In this document: positions 1 through 8,802 of the stretch, in pieces
Position numbering within the stretch: the stretch's first letter is position 1
Layout of the letters: each line of letters opens with the position of its first letter
Source: Fimbriimonadaceae bacterium
GTDB taxonomy: Bacteria; Armatimonadota; Fimbriimonadia; Fimbriimonadales; Fimbriimonadaceae
DNA length: 64,000 nt
NCBI GenBank assembly: GCA_019187105.1
Contig: JABAQM010000001.1
Coordinates: 2,820,734 to 2,884,733, forward strand
Direction: 5' to 3'
Program-made: the position numbers and the translations under genes
The notes under the pieces: generated by a model
What the model was told of the DNA's origin: nothing
Seen by the model: only the letters and a program-made list of their open reading frames with translations
Database searches by the model: none

Positions 1-192
1 CGCGCGACCGTGTTTGTCGCGCTCCTCCTGTTTAACTTGGTGCTTATCCTCCTGCAACTATGGCTGTTTGCCAGCGTGCTTGAGGCTTTGGCTCATGGGG
101 AATCCCAGATGGCCATACCCGCTGCCATGGCCAGTGTCGGACTCTTCTTGGTGAATGCGTGGATGCTCGGGGGCTTGAGGCGCCTCGATTAA
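1..192 (+). CDS. small two-helix membrane protein, 5' end possibly cut (DUF6755-like)
   Basis: The frame is open from base 1; the first possible start inside the window is GTG at 10, with no visible ribosome site, so the gene may begin outside. The product (about 60 residues) has two hydrophobic helices and a short basic C-terminus ending GGLRRLD. The pattern QLWLF, then PAAMAS, then FLVNAW recalls the small DUF6755 membrane proteins found near respiratory genes; that match is from memory. It converges on the NarI-like gene with stop codons directly adjacent. The function is unknown. Confidence 0.5.
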   Translation, partial: RATVFVALLLFNLVLILLQLWLFASVLEALAHGESQMAIPAAMASVGLFLVNAWMLGGLRRLD

Positions 193-1218
193 CTACCCAA
201 CGTAAGGCTGGCCGTCGATCAGGGCCGCCTGGTTCAAGGCGATCAGACGCCTCTTTTCGGCTGGCGATAGATCCTGGTGGGGCCCGAAATCGATATCCAG
301 CTCCCGCATGACGGCGACCATATCGTCGTGGTGCATTTGGCTCTGGTAGGGGACTCCTGACCGAGAGCATATAGCCTGCTCCGTCCTCTCGCCCTCCTCC
401 TTGTAGTAAGCCACACCAAGCTGCGCCGGCCGCTGGATCACATGAAACAGCTTGCCAAAAGGCAGCCACAGGAGAAGGACCACCACGGTGAACGCGTGCA
501 ACAAGGACAGAAAGGCGAAATTTTCCCCGTGCATGAACTTGTAGCTCGCCGTAATCATGAGTCCGGTGACGGAAACGGCGAACAGCAAGAAGAGAGGAAT
601 CAGGTCGTTGGCCAAGGTTTGGACGGCGCGAGCCCCACGGTCGAACATGCGGCGGTGCATGGCCAAACCAACGCCGGCGAGAACCATAACCGCGCTGATG
701 TTGAGGCCATTGAACATCAAGAAGCCGACCACGCTATTGGGTGGGAAGGCAAACATGCCCATTCCCATGAACTCGACGACGTAGTCCCGGCCGTTTTGAG
801 CGACGCCGAACTGGACCCAGCCCCAACTGAGCGGGAAGGTTATGGCAAACGCAAGCAGGCATCCCCATGCCAGGCATAGGTGGGCTGCCCATCGCTGTCG
901 GCTTCGCTTCTCGATAAATCGTTGCGCGATGATGTCGTCCCAAAGCAGACGAATGAACCGCAGTAGGTTTGGCAGCAGCCGGCTGGGGCGGAAGAAGAGG
1001 CGCCAACTGGCAAGAAAGTATCGCCATGTGGGAGGTCGCTGGATCCACATCGCGTATCGATACACGATCGCAAATGCTGCGAAGACGGTCGCTGCGGCAT
1101 AAGCGGCCAAGGGGCGGTCGAACCGTGACAGCGCCCCTGAACCAAAGTAGATGCCGCCCGTCACCAAGAGGGCGGCAACCAATCCGGCACAGAGAGCATT
1201 CGCTTGCGATCGACTCAC
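193..1218 (-). CDS. NarI-like membrane cytochrome b subunit
   Basis: A 341-residue integral membrane protein starting at GTG 1218, with about six hydrophobic helices and paired histidines in helices (WAAHLC near residue 112, AMHRRM near 187, LLHAF near 240, LFHVI near 260). This fits the diheme cytochrome b fold of respiratory nitrate reductase gamma subunits and related quinol dehydrogenases. The hydrophilic tail of about 70 residues contains MHHDDMV. The gene lies 11 bp downstream of the NarK-type transporter and is probably cotranscribed with it. The catalytic partner (for example NarGH) is not in the window and may lie to the left. Nitrate specificity is inferred from context only. Confidence 0.6.
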   Translation of the reverse strand: MSRSQANALCAGLVAALLVTGGIYFGSGALSRFDRPLAAYAAATVFAAFAIVYRYAMWIQRPPTWRYFLASWRLFFRPSRLLPNLLRFIRLLWDDIIAQRFIEKRSRQRWAAHLCLAWGCLLAFAITFPLSWGWVQFGVAQNGRDYVVEFMGMGMFAFPPNSVVGFLMFNGLNISAVMVLAGVGLAMHRRMFDRGARAVQTLANDLIPLFLLFAVSVTGLMITASYKFMHGENFAFLSLLHAFTVVVLLLWLPFGKLFHVIQRPAQLGVAYYKEEGERTEQAICSRSGVPYQSQMHHDDMVAVMRELDIDFGPHQDLSPAEKRRLIALNQAALIDGQPYVG

Positions 1219-1229
1219 CGGTTAAGACT

Positions 1230-2558
1230 TTAACACGGTTTCTTCGCGGACGGTCGCGCGTAGCACCACCAATTCAGCACCAGATTAAGGGCGTAGAAAA
1301 CGGCAGCGCCATAGAAGAACGCAGTTCCGCTTCCCGTCCGTGCGATGATGGCGCCAAACGCCACCGAAAAAAGGAACGGACCATAGGCTGCGATCGCCGA
1401 TGTCCAGCCGATCACGCCACCAGCTTGTCGAGGCGGGAAAATCATTGGCATCTGCTTGAATGTGGAGGCGTTGCCGATTCCGCTGAAGAAGAACAGGCCG
1501 AGCATGCACCAGAGGAAACCGTTCCAGCTCGACATGTCCGTCGGGTTCGTGAACTGAGTCACGGCAAGGGCGCATGCGAGAAGGCCGAGGCCGCTGACCA
1601 TCGTAACCTTTGCTCCGCCGAATCGGTCGGCCACTGGTCCTGCCAACGCTCTAACGGTCGCACCGATCAGCGGGCCAAGGAAGGCATAGGTTAGTGGCTG
1701 TGGCGCATTGGGGAATTCACCGTAGGTTTCCTTGATAAGGAGCGGGAACACGGCGGCAAAACCGCTGAAGGAACCGAAGGTCATGATGTAAAGGCTGGTC
1801 ATGGCCCACGTGTGGCGATCCTTGAAGATGTCGAGCTGTTCGCGGAAATCGGCTTTGACCGGCACGCGTTTCAGGCCGAACCACGCCATGATAGCGCCCA
1901 GCAGGATGAACGGCACCCAAATGAAGGCGGCGTTCTGAAGATTGATGCTGGATGTCGTGCCCTTCTCGGTAAAGGTTTGGGCCGATCCGATCATCGAAAT
2001 ACCGATGACAACGGGAATGAGGAACTGAGCTACCGAAACGCCGAAGTTACCGATTCCGGCCTGGATGCCGAGCGCGGTGCCTTGAAGGCGCTTCGGGAAA
2101 AACAAGGAAGTGCTTGGCATAAATGAGCTGAAGTTTCCGCCCCCCAAACCAGCCAGAAAGGCCAGCACCATAAAGGTGCCATAGCTGGTGTTGGGGTTGG
2201 CAACCGCGACACCCCAGCCGATCGCCGGAATCAGCAACAGCAGCGTGGAGACCGCAACCGTGCGGCGAGTTCCGAAGATCGGAATCAGGAATGTGTGGAT
2301 GATTCGGAGAGTGCCGGCAGCGAGGCCCGGCATGGCGTTTAGCCAGAACAGCTGACCTTTGTCGAATTGGAACCCAACTCCGGTCAGCTTTACCACGATT
2401 GCGCTGACCATGAACCACGTGCTGAAACTCAGCAGGAGGCAGAATGTTGTAATCCAGAGGGTCTTCCACGCGATCGGCTTTGCGGTTGTATCCCAGAAGT
2501 CAGGTTCGTTGGGTTGCCACTGGTTGAAGGTGTCGGGCTTGGTAAGGACGGCTGCCAT
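1230..2558 (-). CDS. narK: nitrate/nitrite transporter, MFS NarK family
   Basis: A 442-residue protein of about 12 transmembrane helices from the nitrate-nitrite porter family of the major facilitator superfamily. The family signature is visible twice: AGLGGGNFSSFMPSTSLFF around residues 137-155, followed by GIGNFGVS, and SGIGNASTFKQMP near residue 360. A cytosolic loop between the halves carries KDRHTWAMTS. It would move nitrate and/or nitrite across the cytoplasmic membrane by proton symport or antiport. It starts at ATG 2558, divergent from araB, and precedes the NarI-like subunit, so the pair probably serves nitrate respiration. The direction of transport cannot be read from the sequence. 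Confidence 0.85.
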   Translation of the reverse strand: MAAVLTKPDTFNQWQPNEPDFWDTTAKPIAWKTLWITTFCLLLSFSTWFMVSAIVVKLTGVGFQFDKGQLFWLNAMPGLAAGTLRIIHTFLIPIFGTRRTVAVSTLLLLIPAIGWGVAVANPNTSYGTFMVLAFLAGLGGGNFSSFMPSTSLFFPKRLQGTALGIQAGIGNFGVSVAQFLIPVVIGISMIGSAQTFTEKGTTSSINLQNAAFIWVPFILLGAIMAWFGLKRVPVKADFREQLDIFKDRHTWAMTSLYIMTFGSFSGFAAVFPLLIKETYGEFPNAPQPLTYAFLGPLIGATVRALAGPVADRFGGAKVTMVSGLGLLACALAVTQFTNPTDMSSWNGFLWCMLGLFFFSGIGNASTFKQMPMIFPPRQAGGVIGWTSAIAAYGPFLFSVAFGAIIARTGSGTAFFYGAAVFYALNLVLNWWCYARPSAKKPC

Positions 2559-2687
2559 ATGCTAACTCCGGTTCCAGTATTGGGCCGTAAGGTTTATGGC
2601 ACCATGACGGCGGTCATATCGACGAAAAGGAATGTTACCGGTCATCACTCGTTGGAATACACTTGCGATCCGAGGTAACCAGCCGCC

Positions 2688-4349
2688 TTGCCCCAGACCA
2701 CTTTTTCCCTTGGAGTTGATTACGGCACCAACAGCGTCCGAGCCCTGATAGTCGACACCCGCGATGGTAGGGAAGTCGGTTCAGCAGTTTGGAACTACCG
2801 GCACGGCGAGGATGGCATCGTTCTCGACGCGAAAGATCCCCACCTGGCCCGCCAGCATCCGCAGGATTACTTCGACGGTTTCTCGGCGGCTGTCAAGGCA
2901 GCGCTGGAGATAGCGAGCGCTGACCGTGAATTCCAGAAGGACAAGATCGTGGGTATCGGCGTGGATACCACCGGCTCGACGCCGGTCCCAGTGGATGCTC
3001 GGGGAACGCCGCTGGCTTGCATCGCCGACTTCGGCGACGATCCGAACGCCATGGCCTGGTTGTGGAAGGACCACACCGCATGGGCTGAGGCAGGGGAGAT
3101 AACCGAACTGGCAGAGCGGCGGGATGAGCCCTATCTGAAAAAGTGCGGCGGAACCTACTCTTCGGAGTGGTTCTGGTCGAAAATCCTTCACTGTGCCAGG
3201 GTCGCCCCGGCGGTATTCGAGAAGGCTTTCTCGTGGGTGGAATGCCAGGATCTCGTCCCTGCCTGGTTGACGGGAGAAACGGATCCCCTCAAGCTCAAGA
3301 GGGGAGTATGCGCGGCGGGACACAAGGCGATGTTTCACGCCGATTGGGGAGGACTTCCCTCAGAGGCGTTCCTGCGGGAGCTAGATCCACGGCTTCCCGG
3401 TCTGCGTTCGCGCCTCTACCAGCGAACCCATACCGCCGACCAAGAAGCCGGCAAGTTGACCGCGGAAAGAGCGGCTGATTCCAATTTGCCGGCGGGGGTC
3501 CCTGTGGCTGTCGGCGCCTTCGATGCCCACCTCGGGGCGGTCGGCAGCGGTGTCTGTCTTGGCACGATGGTGAAGATTATGGGGACCAGCACCTGCGATA
3601 TCCTCGTTGGCGACGAATCCCTTCCTGACATTCCTGGCGTGTGTGGCATGGTCCCGGGCTCGGTCATACCGGGCCAGATCGGAATTGAGGCGGGCCAGTC
3701 GGCTGTGGGCGACCTTTTCAACTGGTGTGCAAAGCAGCTTCATGGTGGAGAGAATGCTCATGCCGAGTTGAATCGCGACGCCGCCAAGCTGAGGCCCGGC
3801 GAGAGTGGCCTGCTCGCTCTCGACTGGAACAACGGCAACCGCACGATACTGGTGGACCCCCTGCTAACCGGTCTGCTGATCGGTCAGACCCTGCATTCCA
3901 CGCCCGCCGAGATCTATCGCGCCCTTATTGAAGCGACCGCCTTCGGCGCCCGCAAGATACTCGAGCGAATCGAGTCCTATGGGGTTGCCGTCGAACGCAT
4001 TGTCGTGTGTGGCGGGGTCGCGGTAAAGAGCGAACTCACGCTTCAGATCTATGCCGACGTGTGCAATCGGCCGATTCAGGTGAGTCGCACGGAGCACACC
4101 TGTGCCCTGGGCGCCGCGATCTGCGGGTCAGTGGTGGGCGGTGTCCATGCCGACATTCCGGCTGCCATTGCGGCGATGACGGGCATCAAGCCGACGGTCT
4201 ATCTCCCTAGCGCTTCGGCCGGACTCTACGACCGGCTATTCAAGCTGTACTCGCGCCTCCACGACGCCTTCGGCATCCGAGGAACCGAGTCCGACCTTAG
4301 CGGAGTCATGAAGGAGTTGTTGTCCATTTCGAAGGAGGCGCGGGCGTGA
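2688..4349 (+). CDS. araB: ribulokinase AraB
   Basis: A 553-residue FGGY-family sugar kinase that phosphorylates L-ribulose in L-arabinose catabolism. The N-terminal ATPase motif LGVDYGTNSVRALIVD is at residues 8-23, and the C-terminal adenosine motif CGGVAVKSELTLQIYADV is near 443-460. The ribulokinase-typical segment DPHLARQHPQDYFDGF distinguishes it from xylulokinase and glycerol kinase. The start is TTG 2688, preceded by GAGGT about 12 bp upstream; no closer ATG keeps the conserved N-terminus. It overlaps araD by 4 bp (GTGA), so translation is probably coupled. No AraC- or AraR-type regulator is present nearby. Confidence 0.9.
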   Translation: MPQTTFSLGVDYGTNSVRALIVDTRDGREVGSAVWNYRHGEDGIVLDAKDPHLARQHPQDYFDGFSAAVKAALEIASADREFQKDKIVGIGVDTTGSTPVPVDARGTPLACIADFGDDPNAMAWLWKDHTAWAEAGEITELAERRDEPYLKKCGGTYSSEWFWSKILHCARVAPAVFEKAFSWVECQDLVPAWLTGETDPLKLKRGVCAAGHKAMFHADWGGLPSEAFLRELDPRLPGLRSRLYQRTHTADQEAGKLTAERAADSNLPAGVPVAVGAFDAHLGAVGSGVCLGTMVKIMGTSTCDILVGDESLPDIPGVCGMVPGSVIPGQIGIEAGQSAVGDLFNWCAKQLHGGENAHAELNRDAAKLRPGESGLLALDWNNGNRTILVDPLLTGLLIGQTLHSTPAEIYRALIEATAFGARKILERIESYGVAVERIVVCGGVAVKSELTLQIYADVCNRPIQVSRTEHTCALGAAICGSVVGGVHADIPAAIAAMTGIKPTVYLPSASAGLYDRLFKLYSRLHDAFGIRGTESDLSGVMKELLSISKEARA

Positions 4350-4990
4350 GGGGCGCGGTGTGCAGGGCGAATCGCTTGCTGCCAGCGAGTGGTTTGGTGA
4401 CGGCACATTCGGGAAATGTAAGCGGACTGGATCGGGCATCGGGGGTGGTCTATATCAAGCCTAGTGGCTTCGATTACGAGGCCCTGACTGAAGATGACAT
4501 CGTTGCGGTCGACCTCGAAACGGGTACCAGCCAAGGCGACCTGCGCCCAAGCGTCGACCTGCCCCATCACCTCTTCCTGTACCGGAACCTTGAAGGTATT
4601 GGGGGCATTGTCCACACCCACAGCAATTACGCGACCGCGTTTGCGGCTTGTGGGATGTCAATTCCCGCCGTTCTCACGGCGATTGCCGATGAATTCGGAG
4701 GAGAGATTCCGTGTGCGCCCTACGTGGACAACGAGGGAGACCATATCGGACATTCGATTCTGCAACATCGCTCGACGCGCGCTCCCGCGATCTTGCTCGC
4801 CAATCACGGCGTGTTTGCCTGGGGGGAGACCGCCGAGGCAGCATTAAAGGCCGCAATCATGGTCGAAGACACCGCGAAGACGGTGTTTCTTGCCATGCAA
4901 ATAGGAAGGCCCCACCCCCTGCCGCCCGATGAGGTCGAAAAGTGGTGGGACCGGTACCAAAACCGCTACGGGCAAACCGAGCGAACCTAG
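4346..4990 (+). CDS. araD: L-ribulose-5-phosphate 4-epimerase AraD
   Basis: A 214-residue class II aldolase/epimerase that converts L-ribulose 5-phosphate to D-xylulose 5-phosphate. Family motifs are HSGNVSGLD near residue 21, the zinc ligands HTHSNYATAF near residue 91 and the later NHGVFAWG near residue 153. It starts at GTG 4346, which overlaps the araB stop as GTGA. Its stop overlaps by 4 bp (CTAG) the stop of the convergent sugar-binding gene. Arabinose isomerase (AraA) is missing from the window. The araB neighbour makes the epimerase call more likely than fuculose-phosphate aldolase. Confidence 0.87.
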   Translation: MRGAVCRANRLLPASGLVTAHSGNVSGLDRASGVVYIKPSGFDYEALTEDDIVAVDLETGTSQGDLRPSVDLPHHLFLYRNLEGIGGIVHTHSNYATAFAACGMSIPAVLTAIADEFGGEIPCAPYVDNEGDHIGHSILQHRSTRAPAILLANHGVFAWGETAEAALKAAIMVEDTAKTVFLAMQIGRPHPLPPDEVEKWWDRYQNRYGQTERT

Positions 4991-6054
4991 TACTTTCGGT
5001 TTGGCATTTCCTTAGCCGCGACGGCCTGGTCGAAAATGCCGTCCTTGATCACCGTTCGCTTCGGCAGTTCCTTACCGGCAAGGGTCGCGGCGATCGCATC
5101 GAACAGCATAGGGCCGAGCAGTGGATTGCATTCGACGGTGCAGTTGAGCTTTCCGGCAACCATCGCCTCGAAGGCACCCTTGACGCCATCAATCGAGATG
5201 ATAATGATGTCTTCCCCAGGCTTCTTGCCGGCCTCTTCGATCGCTTGAATCGCGCCAAGCGCCATATCGTCGTTATGGGCATAGAGCGCGTTCACCTTGG
5301 CGCCGGTCGGGCTCTTCAGCAGGGCTTCCATCACTTCCTTGCCCTTGGATCTCGTGAATTCGCCCGTTTGAGAAAAGGCAATGGTCATGTCGGGATGCTT
5401 CGCCAATTCCTGGGCAAAGCCCTTCTTGCGGTCGTTCGCGGGGGCACTGCCTGGCGTGCCCGTCAGCTCGGCGATCACCGCCTTGCCGTTCATCTTCTTG
5501 GCAAGCCATTCGGCCGCCATACGGCCTTCTTCGACGAAGTCGGAACCAATGAACGTGACATAGAGGTCTTCGGGCACATCTGGCCGCCGGTCGGAGACGA
5601 TGACCGGGATCTTCGCATCCCTCGCTTCCTCTAACACCTGCTTCCAACCGGTCTCGACGACGGGCGCAAATGCAATGACATCGACCCCTTGGGCGATGAA
5701 ACTACGAATCGCTTTGATCTGGTTCTCTTGCTTTTGCTGCGCATCGGAGAACTTAAGCTCCACACCACGCTTGGCAGCCTCTTCTTGGATCGACTTTGTG
5801 TTAGCCGTTCGCCAAGCGCTTTCGGCGCCAATCTGGCTGAATCCAACCACGGCCTTCCTGCCATCCTTGGTCAGGATCTCGGTTGCACTGCTTCCATCGG
5901 TCGAAGTGGTGTCGCTCTTTGTCTGGGGCTCGGTTGTTGCGGTGGTACCTCCATTGGCCACGGTCGTCGTGTCGGAGGATCCAGAATTGCAGCCGGCGAG
6001 GAAAGTGCCCATGGCAACCAGGGCCGCGGTTATCCGAAAGTTAAAACGGTTCAT
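4987..6054 (-). CDS. sugar-binding lipoprotein of an ABC transporter (YtfQ-like)
   Basis: A 355-residue periplasmic binding protein of the ribose/galactofuranose type. I chose ATG 6054 because it begins a lipoprotein signal (basic MNRFNFR, hydrophobic run, lipobox FLAGC near residue 22); a farther upstream ATG at 6120 would spoil it. A Thr/Ser-rich linker follows, then the YtfQ-type start VVGFSQIGAESAWRTANT and the hinge segments EFTRSKG, AHNDDMALGAIQAIE and IISIDGVKGAFEAM. It converges on araD with a 4-bp stop overlap. The next genes on this strand do not encode the permease or ATPase. Arabinose or galactofuranose is the likely ligand, judged from araBD. Confidence 0.8.
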   Translation of the reverse strand: MNRFNFRITAALVAMGTFLAGCNSGSSDTTTVANGGTTATTEPQTKSDTTSTDGSSATEILTKDGRKAVVGFSQIGAESAWRTANTKSIQEEAAKRGVELKFSDAQQKQENQIKAIRSFIAQGVDVIAFAPVVETGWKQVLEEARDAKIPVIVSDRRPDVPEDLYVTFIGSDFVEEGRMAAEWLAKKMNGKAVIAELTGTPGSAPANDRKKGFAQELAKHPDMTIAFSQTGEFTRSKGKEVMEALLKSPTGAKVNALYAHNDDMALGAIQAIEEAGKKPGEDIIIISIDGVKGAFEAMVAGKLNCTVECNPLLGPMLFDAIAATLAGKELPKRTVIKDGIFDQAVAAKEMPNRKY

Positions 6055-6204
6055 CAGCTTGCTCACTGCTCGGCGAGCAGTATACATGCGGAGTGATTCG
6101 TCCTTAGCTGCCGCCGGCAATTGAGTCGTTCGTCAGCGTTTTAGATGACAATTGAGGTCTCCCTCCGGCATTGGGTCGAAACGATAGATAGGTAACCTCG
6201 TTAT

Positions 6205-6804
6205 GTGGTGCGGTGCGAGCGGCTGGGCAAGCGATACGGCCGGCGCTGGATTTTTCGCAACGTGACGTTCGCGGTTTCGCCAGGCGATTGTCTGGTTGTG
6301 ATCGGTTCGAACGGAAGTGGAAAGAGCACCTTGCTCAAGACCCTGGCCGGCCTCATTCCCTCGACAGAGGGTCAGTGTTTCCGGGGCGACGATCGACGCC
6401 AGGACCTCGGCTATGCAGCGCTCGATCAGCCTGTCTATCCGGTGCTGACGGTTGCCGAACACCTGGTTCTTTCCGCTAACCTCAGAGGTTGCGAACCTCG
6501 TGTCGATGAGCTTCTCGATGAGGTCGAGCTCGGCTACGCCCGCGACGTGGCGGGTCGCCACCTCTCGACGGGTATGCGGGCGCGACTGAAGTTTGCCCTT
6601 GCCATCCAAGCGGAACCGGCGGCGGTCCTGCTCGATGAGCCCAGCGCCGGCTTGGATGCCAGGGGCCGGGAAATCGTCAACGATCTCATAGAACGCCGAC
6701 GCGAGAGGACCGCTTTCGTTATCGCCACCAACGATCCCAATGAACGCAAATTTGCCACCCACGAGCTCAACTTGGATGGGCGAGATTCGGGCAGTATTCC
6801 GTAA
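6205..6804 (+). CDS. ccmA: heme exporter ATPase CcmA
   Basis: A 199-residue ABC ATPase, short as is usual for CcmA. Walker A GSNGSGKST spans residues 34-42, the Q-loop is near Q75, the signature is the variant LSTGM (120-124) typical of CcmA, and Walker B VLLDEP ends at E145, followed by AGLD. With CcmB it drives release of the heme-loaded chaperone CcmE from CcmC in cytochrome c maturation system I. It starts at GTG 6205. The coding end overlaps ccmB, and ccmC and a ccmD-like gene follow, so this is a ccmABCD operon. It sits beside genes for about 33 heme c sites. Confidence 0.88.
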   Translation: MVRCERLGKRYGRRWIFRNVTFAVSPGDCLVVIGSNGSGKSTLLKTLAGLIPSTEGQCFRGDDRRQDLGYAALDQPVYPVLTVAEHLVLSANLRGCEPRVDELLDEVELGYARDVAGRHLSTGMRARLKFALAIQAEPAAVLLDEPSAGLDARGREIVNDLIERRRERTAFVIATNDPNERKFATHELNLDGRDSGSIP

Positions 6805-7444
6805 GGAGCTGCAAAGCGAGCTTCGCAACAAGAGCGCAACCTACACGGCGTTCATGCTCAGCGGCGTCACCGTATTCACGCTCGCCTTCGCCTTCTACGG
6901 CAGGGAATTGACGAGCGAAGCGGCAGCGGGAATGCTGTGGGCCGCTATTTTGTTCGCTGGAGTCGGAACCCTAACCAGGGCGTTTGTGGCAGAGGAAGAG
7001 CAGGGCACCGCCGACCTTCTGCGCATGTGGGCACGTCCGCCCGCCGTCTACTGGGGCAAGGCCGGCTTTGCCTTCCTGCAAATGAGTGGCACCGCGCTGA
7101 TGGTATCGCTGTTGTTTCTGGTCTTGACCGGTGTGGGTGTCGGAAACTACCCGTTGTTGGCTCTAACTTTGTTGGGTGGGTCTGGCGCACTTGCCGGCCT
7201 GATTTCACTCGTCTCCGCTCTGATATCTCGCGGCAACAATAGAGGCACCTTGGCAGGAGTCATTGCACTGCCGCTATTGGTGCCGCTTGTCGCGTTAGGC
7301 GTCAACGCTGGCCGAGTCTCGCTTGAGATTAATACAATAAGCGACCAGGCGGGGTGGTCGAGCTGTGCCGGGGTTTGGCTGTATACTCTGCTCGTGCTGG
7401 CAACCGCACCCTATCAGTTTGCCGCAGTATGGAGCGACGCATGA
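6740..7444 (+). CDS. ccmB: heme exporter membrane protein CcmB
   Basis: A protein of up to 234 residues with six hydrophobic helices. The N-terminal IRAVFRKELQSELRNKS and the following EEEQGTADLLRMWARPPAVYWGK are typical of CcmB, the permease partner of CcmA. ATG 6740 gives a 65-bp overlap with ccmA; ATG 6776 (MGEIRAVF) would match the usual CcmB start better and reduces the overlap to 29 bp. Neither has a clear ribosome site. The end overlaps ccmC in an ATGA at 7441. Confidence 0.85.
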   Translation: MNANLPPTSSTWMGEIRAVFRKELQSELRNKSATYTAFMLSGVTVFTLAFAFYGRELTSEAAAGMLWAAILFAGVGTLTRAFVAEEEQGTADLLRMWARPPAVYWGKAGFAFLQMSGTALMVSLLFLVLTGVGVGNYPLLALTLLGGSGALAGLISLVSALISRGNNRGTLAGVIALPLLVPLVALGVNAGRVSLEINTISDQAGWSSCAGVWLYTLLVLATAPYQFAAVWSDA

Positions 7445-8166
7445 GGTGGATTGCGCTCTTCGGTATGGTCGGCTTGATCATCGCCTCCTTTCTTGTCCCA
7501 CCCGCCAAGAATTTTCCCGAGCCCGAGCTTGCGAGGATCATCTTCTTCCACTTGCCTTGCGCTTTTGCGACCGTGGCATTTGTCATCTTCGCGGCCTTTT
7601 GCGCATGGAAGTATTTGGTTAGCAAAGACTGGATCTGGGAAAGTAGGACGCACGCTGCTACCGAACTATCGATGTCTGTTGCTGTGGCCACGATGGTCAC
7701 GGGAATTCTCTTCTCCAAAGTCCAATGGGGGGCTTGGTGGCACTGGGATCCCCGGCAGACTTCGTTTCTCATCGTATTGCTCCTGCTCGGAGCGTACTTT
7801 GCGATAAGGATGTCGTTCGAGGACGAGATTACAAGGGCAAAGGTTTCATGCGCCTACTCGACGCTAACGCTGCTGCCTATTCTCTTCCTCTTCTTCGTCT
7901 TTCCCCGGCTACCGCAGGTACTGAAGAATTCGCTTCACCCCAGCACGACTGTGCAGTCCGGCGGTTTCTCGCCAGACTATTGGATGGTGGTCATGGGGAT
8001 CTTCGTCATTTTGATGGGAATGTGCATATGGCTGTATAAGTTGCACGTTCGCACATCGCTGCTGGAACAAAGACTTAAGGACTTAGATGGAAACCTGGAA
8101 ATTGCTGGCGATGGCCCCACCGCTTATCGTGTGGATTCTGGTGTTCATGTACGCGAATCGCGTTGA
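7441..8166 (+). CDS. ccmC: heme handling protein CcmC
   Basis: An integral membrane protein of 241 residues with six helices and the tryptophan-rich periplasmic loop WGAWWHWDPRQTS at residues 96-108 (WWD motif) that presents heme to CcmE. Conserved periplasmic histidines (FFHLP near residue 37, SLHPS near 165) are the expected heme ligands. I chose ATG 7441 because it overlaps the ccmB stop as ATGA and has GGAG 6 bp upstream; ATG 7429 is also possible. The 3' end overlaps a 43-codon ccmD-like gene by 80 bp. Confidence 0.88.
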   Translation: MRWIALFGMVGLIIASFLVPPAKNFPEPELARIIFFHLPCAFATVAFVIFAAFCAWKYLVSKDWIWESRTHAATELSMSVAVATMVTGILFSKVQWGAWWHWDPRQTSFLIVLLLLGAYFAIRMSFEDEITRAKVSCAYSTLTLLPILFLFFVFPRLPQVLKNSLHPSTTVQSGGFSPDYWMVVMGIFVILMGMCIWLYKLHVRTSLLEQRLKDLDGNLEIAGDGPTAYRVDSGVHVRESR

Positions 8167-8218
8167 TCGCCGGTTGGTTGCCTTAGAAAACGAATTGTGC
8201 GGAAAGAAAAAGGACTAA
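8087..8218 (+). CDS. ccmD: CcmD-like small heme exporter subunit, 43 residues
   Basis: A 43-codon frame (ATG 8087, TAA 8216-8218) encodes one hydrophobic helix (APPLIVWILVFMYANR, residues 10-25) followed by a charged amphipathic tail RRLVALENELCGKKKD. This is the layout of CcmD-family proteins, which stabilise the CcmABC-CcmE complex. AAGG at 8077-8080 gives a ribosome site with 6-bp spacing. It lies directly after CcmC in the expected ccmABCD order, although it overlaps the ccmC end by 80 bp in another frame. The identification rests on size, topology and position, since CcmD sequences are weakly conserved. Confidence 0.7.
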   Translation: METWKLLAMAPPLIVWILVFMYANRVDRRLVALENELCGKKKD

Positions 8219-8224
8219 GGTCGG

Positions 8225-8596
8225 TTAAGCCTTAGTTCCGGTTTCGCTTTCGTACTTGCTCGGACACTTCACAAGCATCTGGTGTGCCTCGAATGTGTCA
8301 TCTTTCTTGCTACCGATGACAACCACCTGGTTTGCGTGGGAAAGGTTGGACTGGGCGGGGCCGACGTAACGGACCTTCATGACGCCGCTCTCATCCTTGA
8401 GCTGGAAAAGGACCTCTCGCTGCATTGGGTTCTGCTTCAGCGTCTCGGGAACGATCTTGCCGACGACGTGGACCTTCGTACCGGGCTGGGCTTCGGCAAT
8501 CGTCACGTAGGGCGATGCATTGCCGACGAACACGGCCATCAGCCCACCTCCAGCAGCCAGGGCAATAACGGCTGAAACAATAACACCGGGTTTCAT
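8225..8596 (-). CDS. ccmE: heme chaperone CcmE, Cys-type (CxxxY)
   Basis: A 123-residue periplasmic OB-fold heme chaperone anchored by one N-terminal helix (residues 4-26). The core KVHVVGKIVPETL (41-53) and VRYVGP near 76-80 fit CcmE. Where classical CcmE has a heme-binding histidine in HxxxY, this protein has CPSKY (C111, Y115). This Cys-type CxxxY form is known from archaea and some sulfate reducers as part of system I*, which lacks CcmH. No CcmG or CcmH gene is seen in the window. It converges on the ccmABCD operon with 6 bp between stops and lies on the opposite strand. Confidence 0.85.
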   Translation of the reverse strand: MKPGVIVSAVIALAAGGGLMAVFVGNASPYVTIAEAQPGTKVHVVGKIVPETLKQNPMQREVLFQLKDESGVMKVRYVGPAQSNLSHANQVVVIGSKKDDTFEAHQMLVKCPSKYESETGTKA

Positions 8597-8802
8597 GTGC
8601 TGATAGATCTCCTACTACATGATACATCAGACCAGTTCCGCATCGATCCATGAGAAAGGAAATGGCCGGGTAGTCGCTGCGAAGTGTTGTTGTCCGATGG
8701 GCACGAATCAAAGCTATAACACGCTTTCATTGTGACTACTTAGATCCTACCCCAGATGTGGCGCGCAACGGACACCTCATTAGCCATCAAAAAGGTGTTC
8801 GT

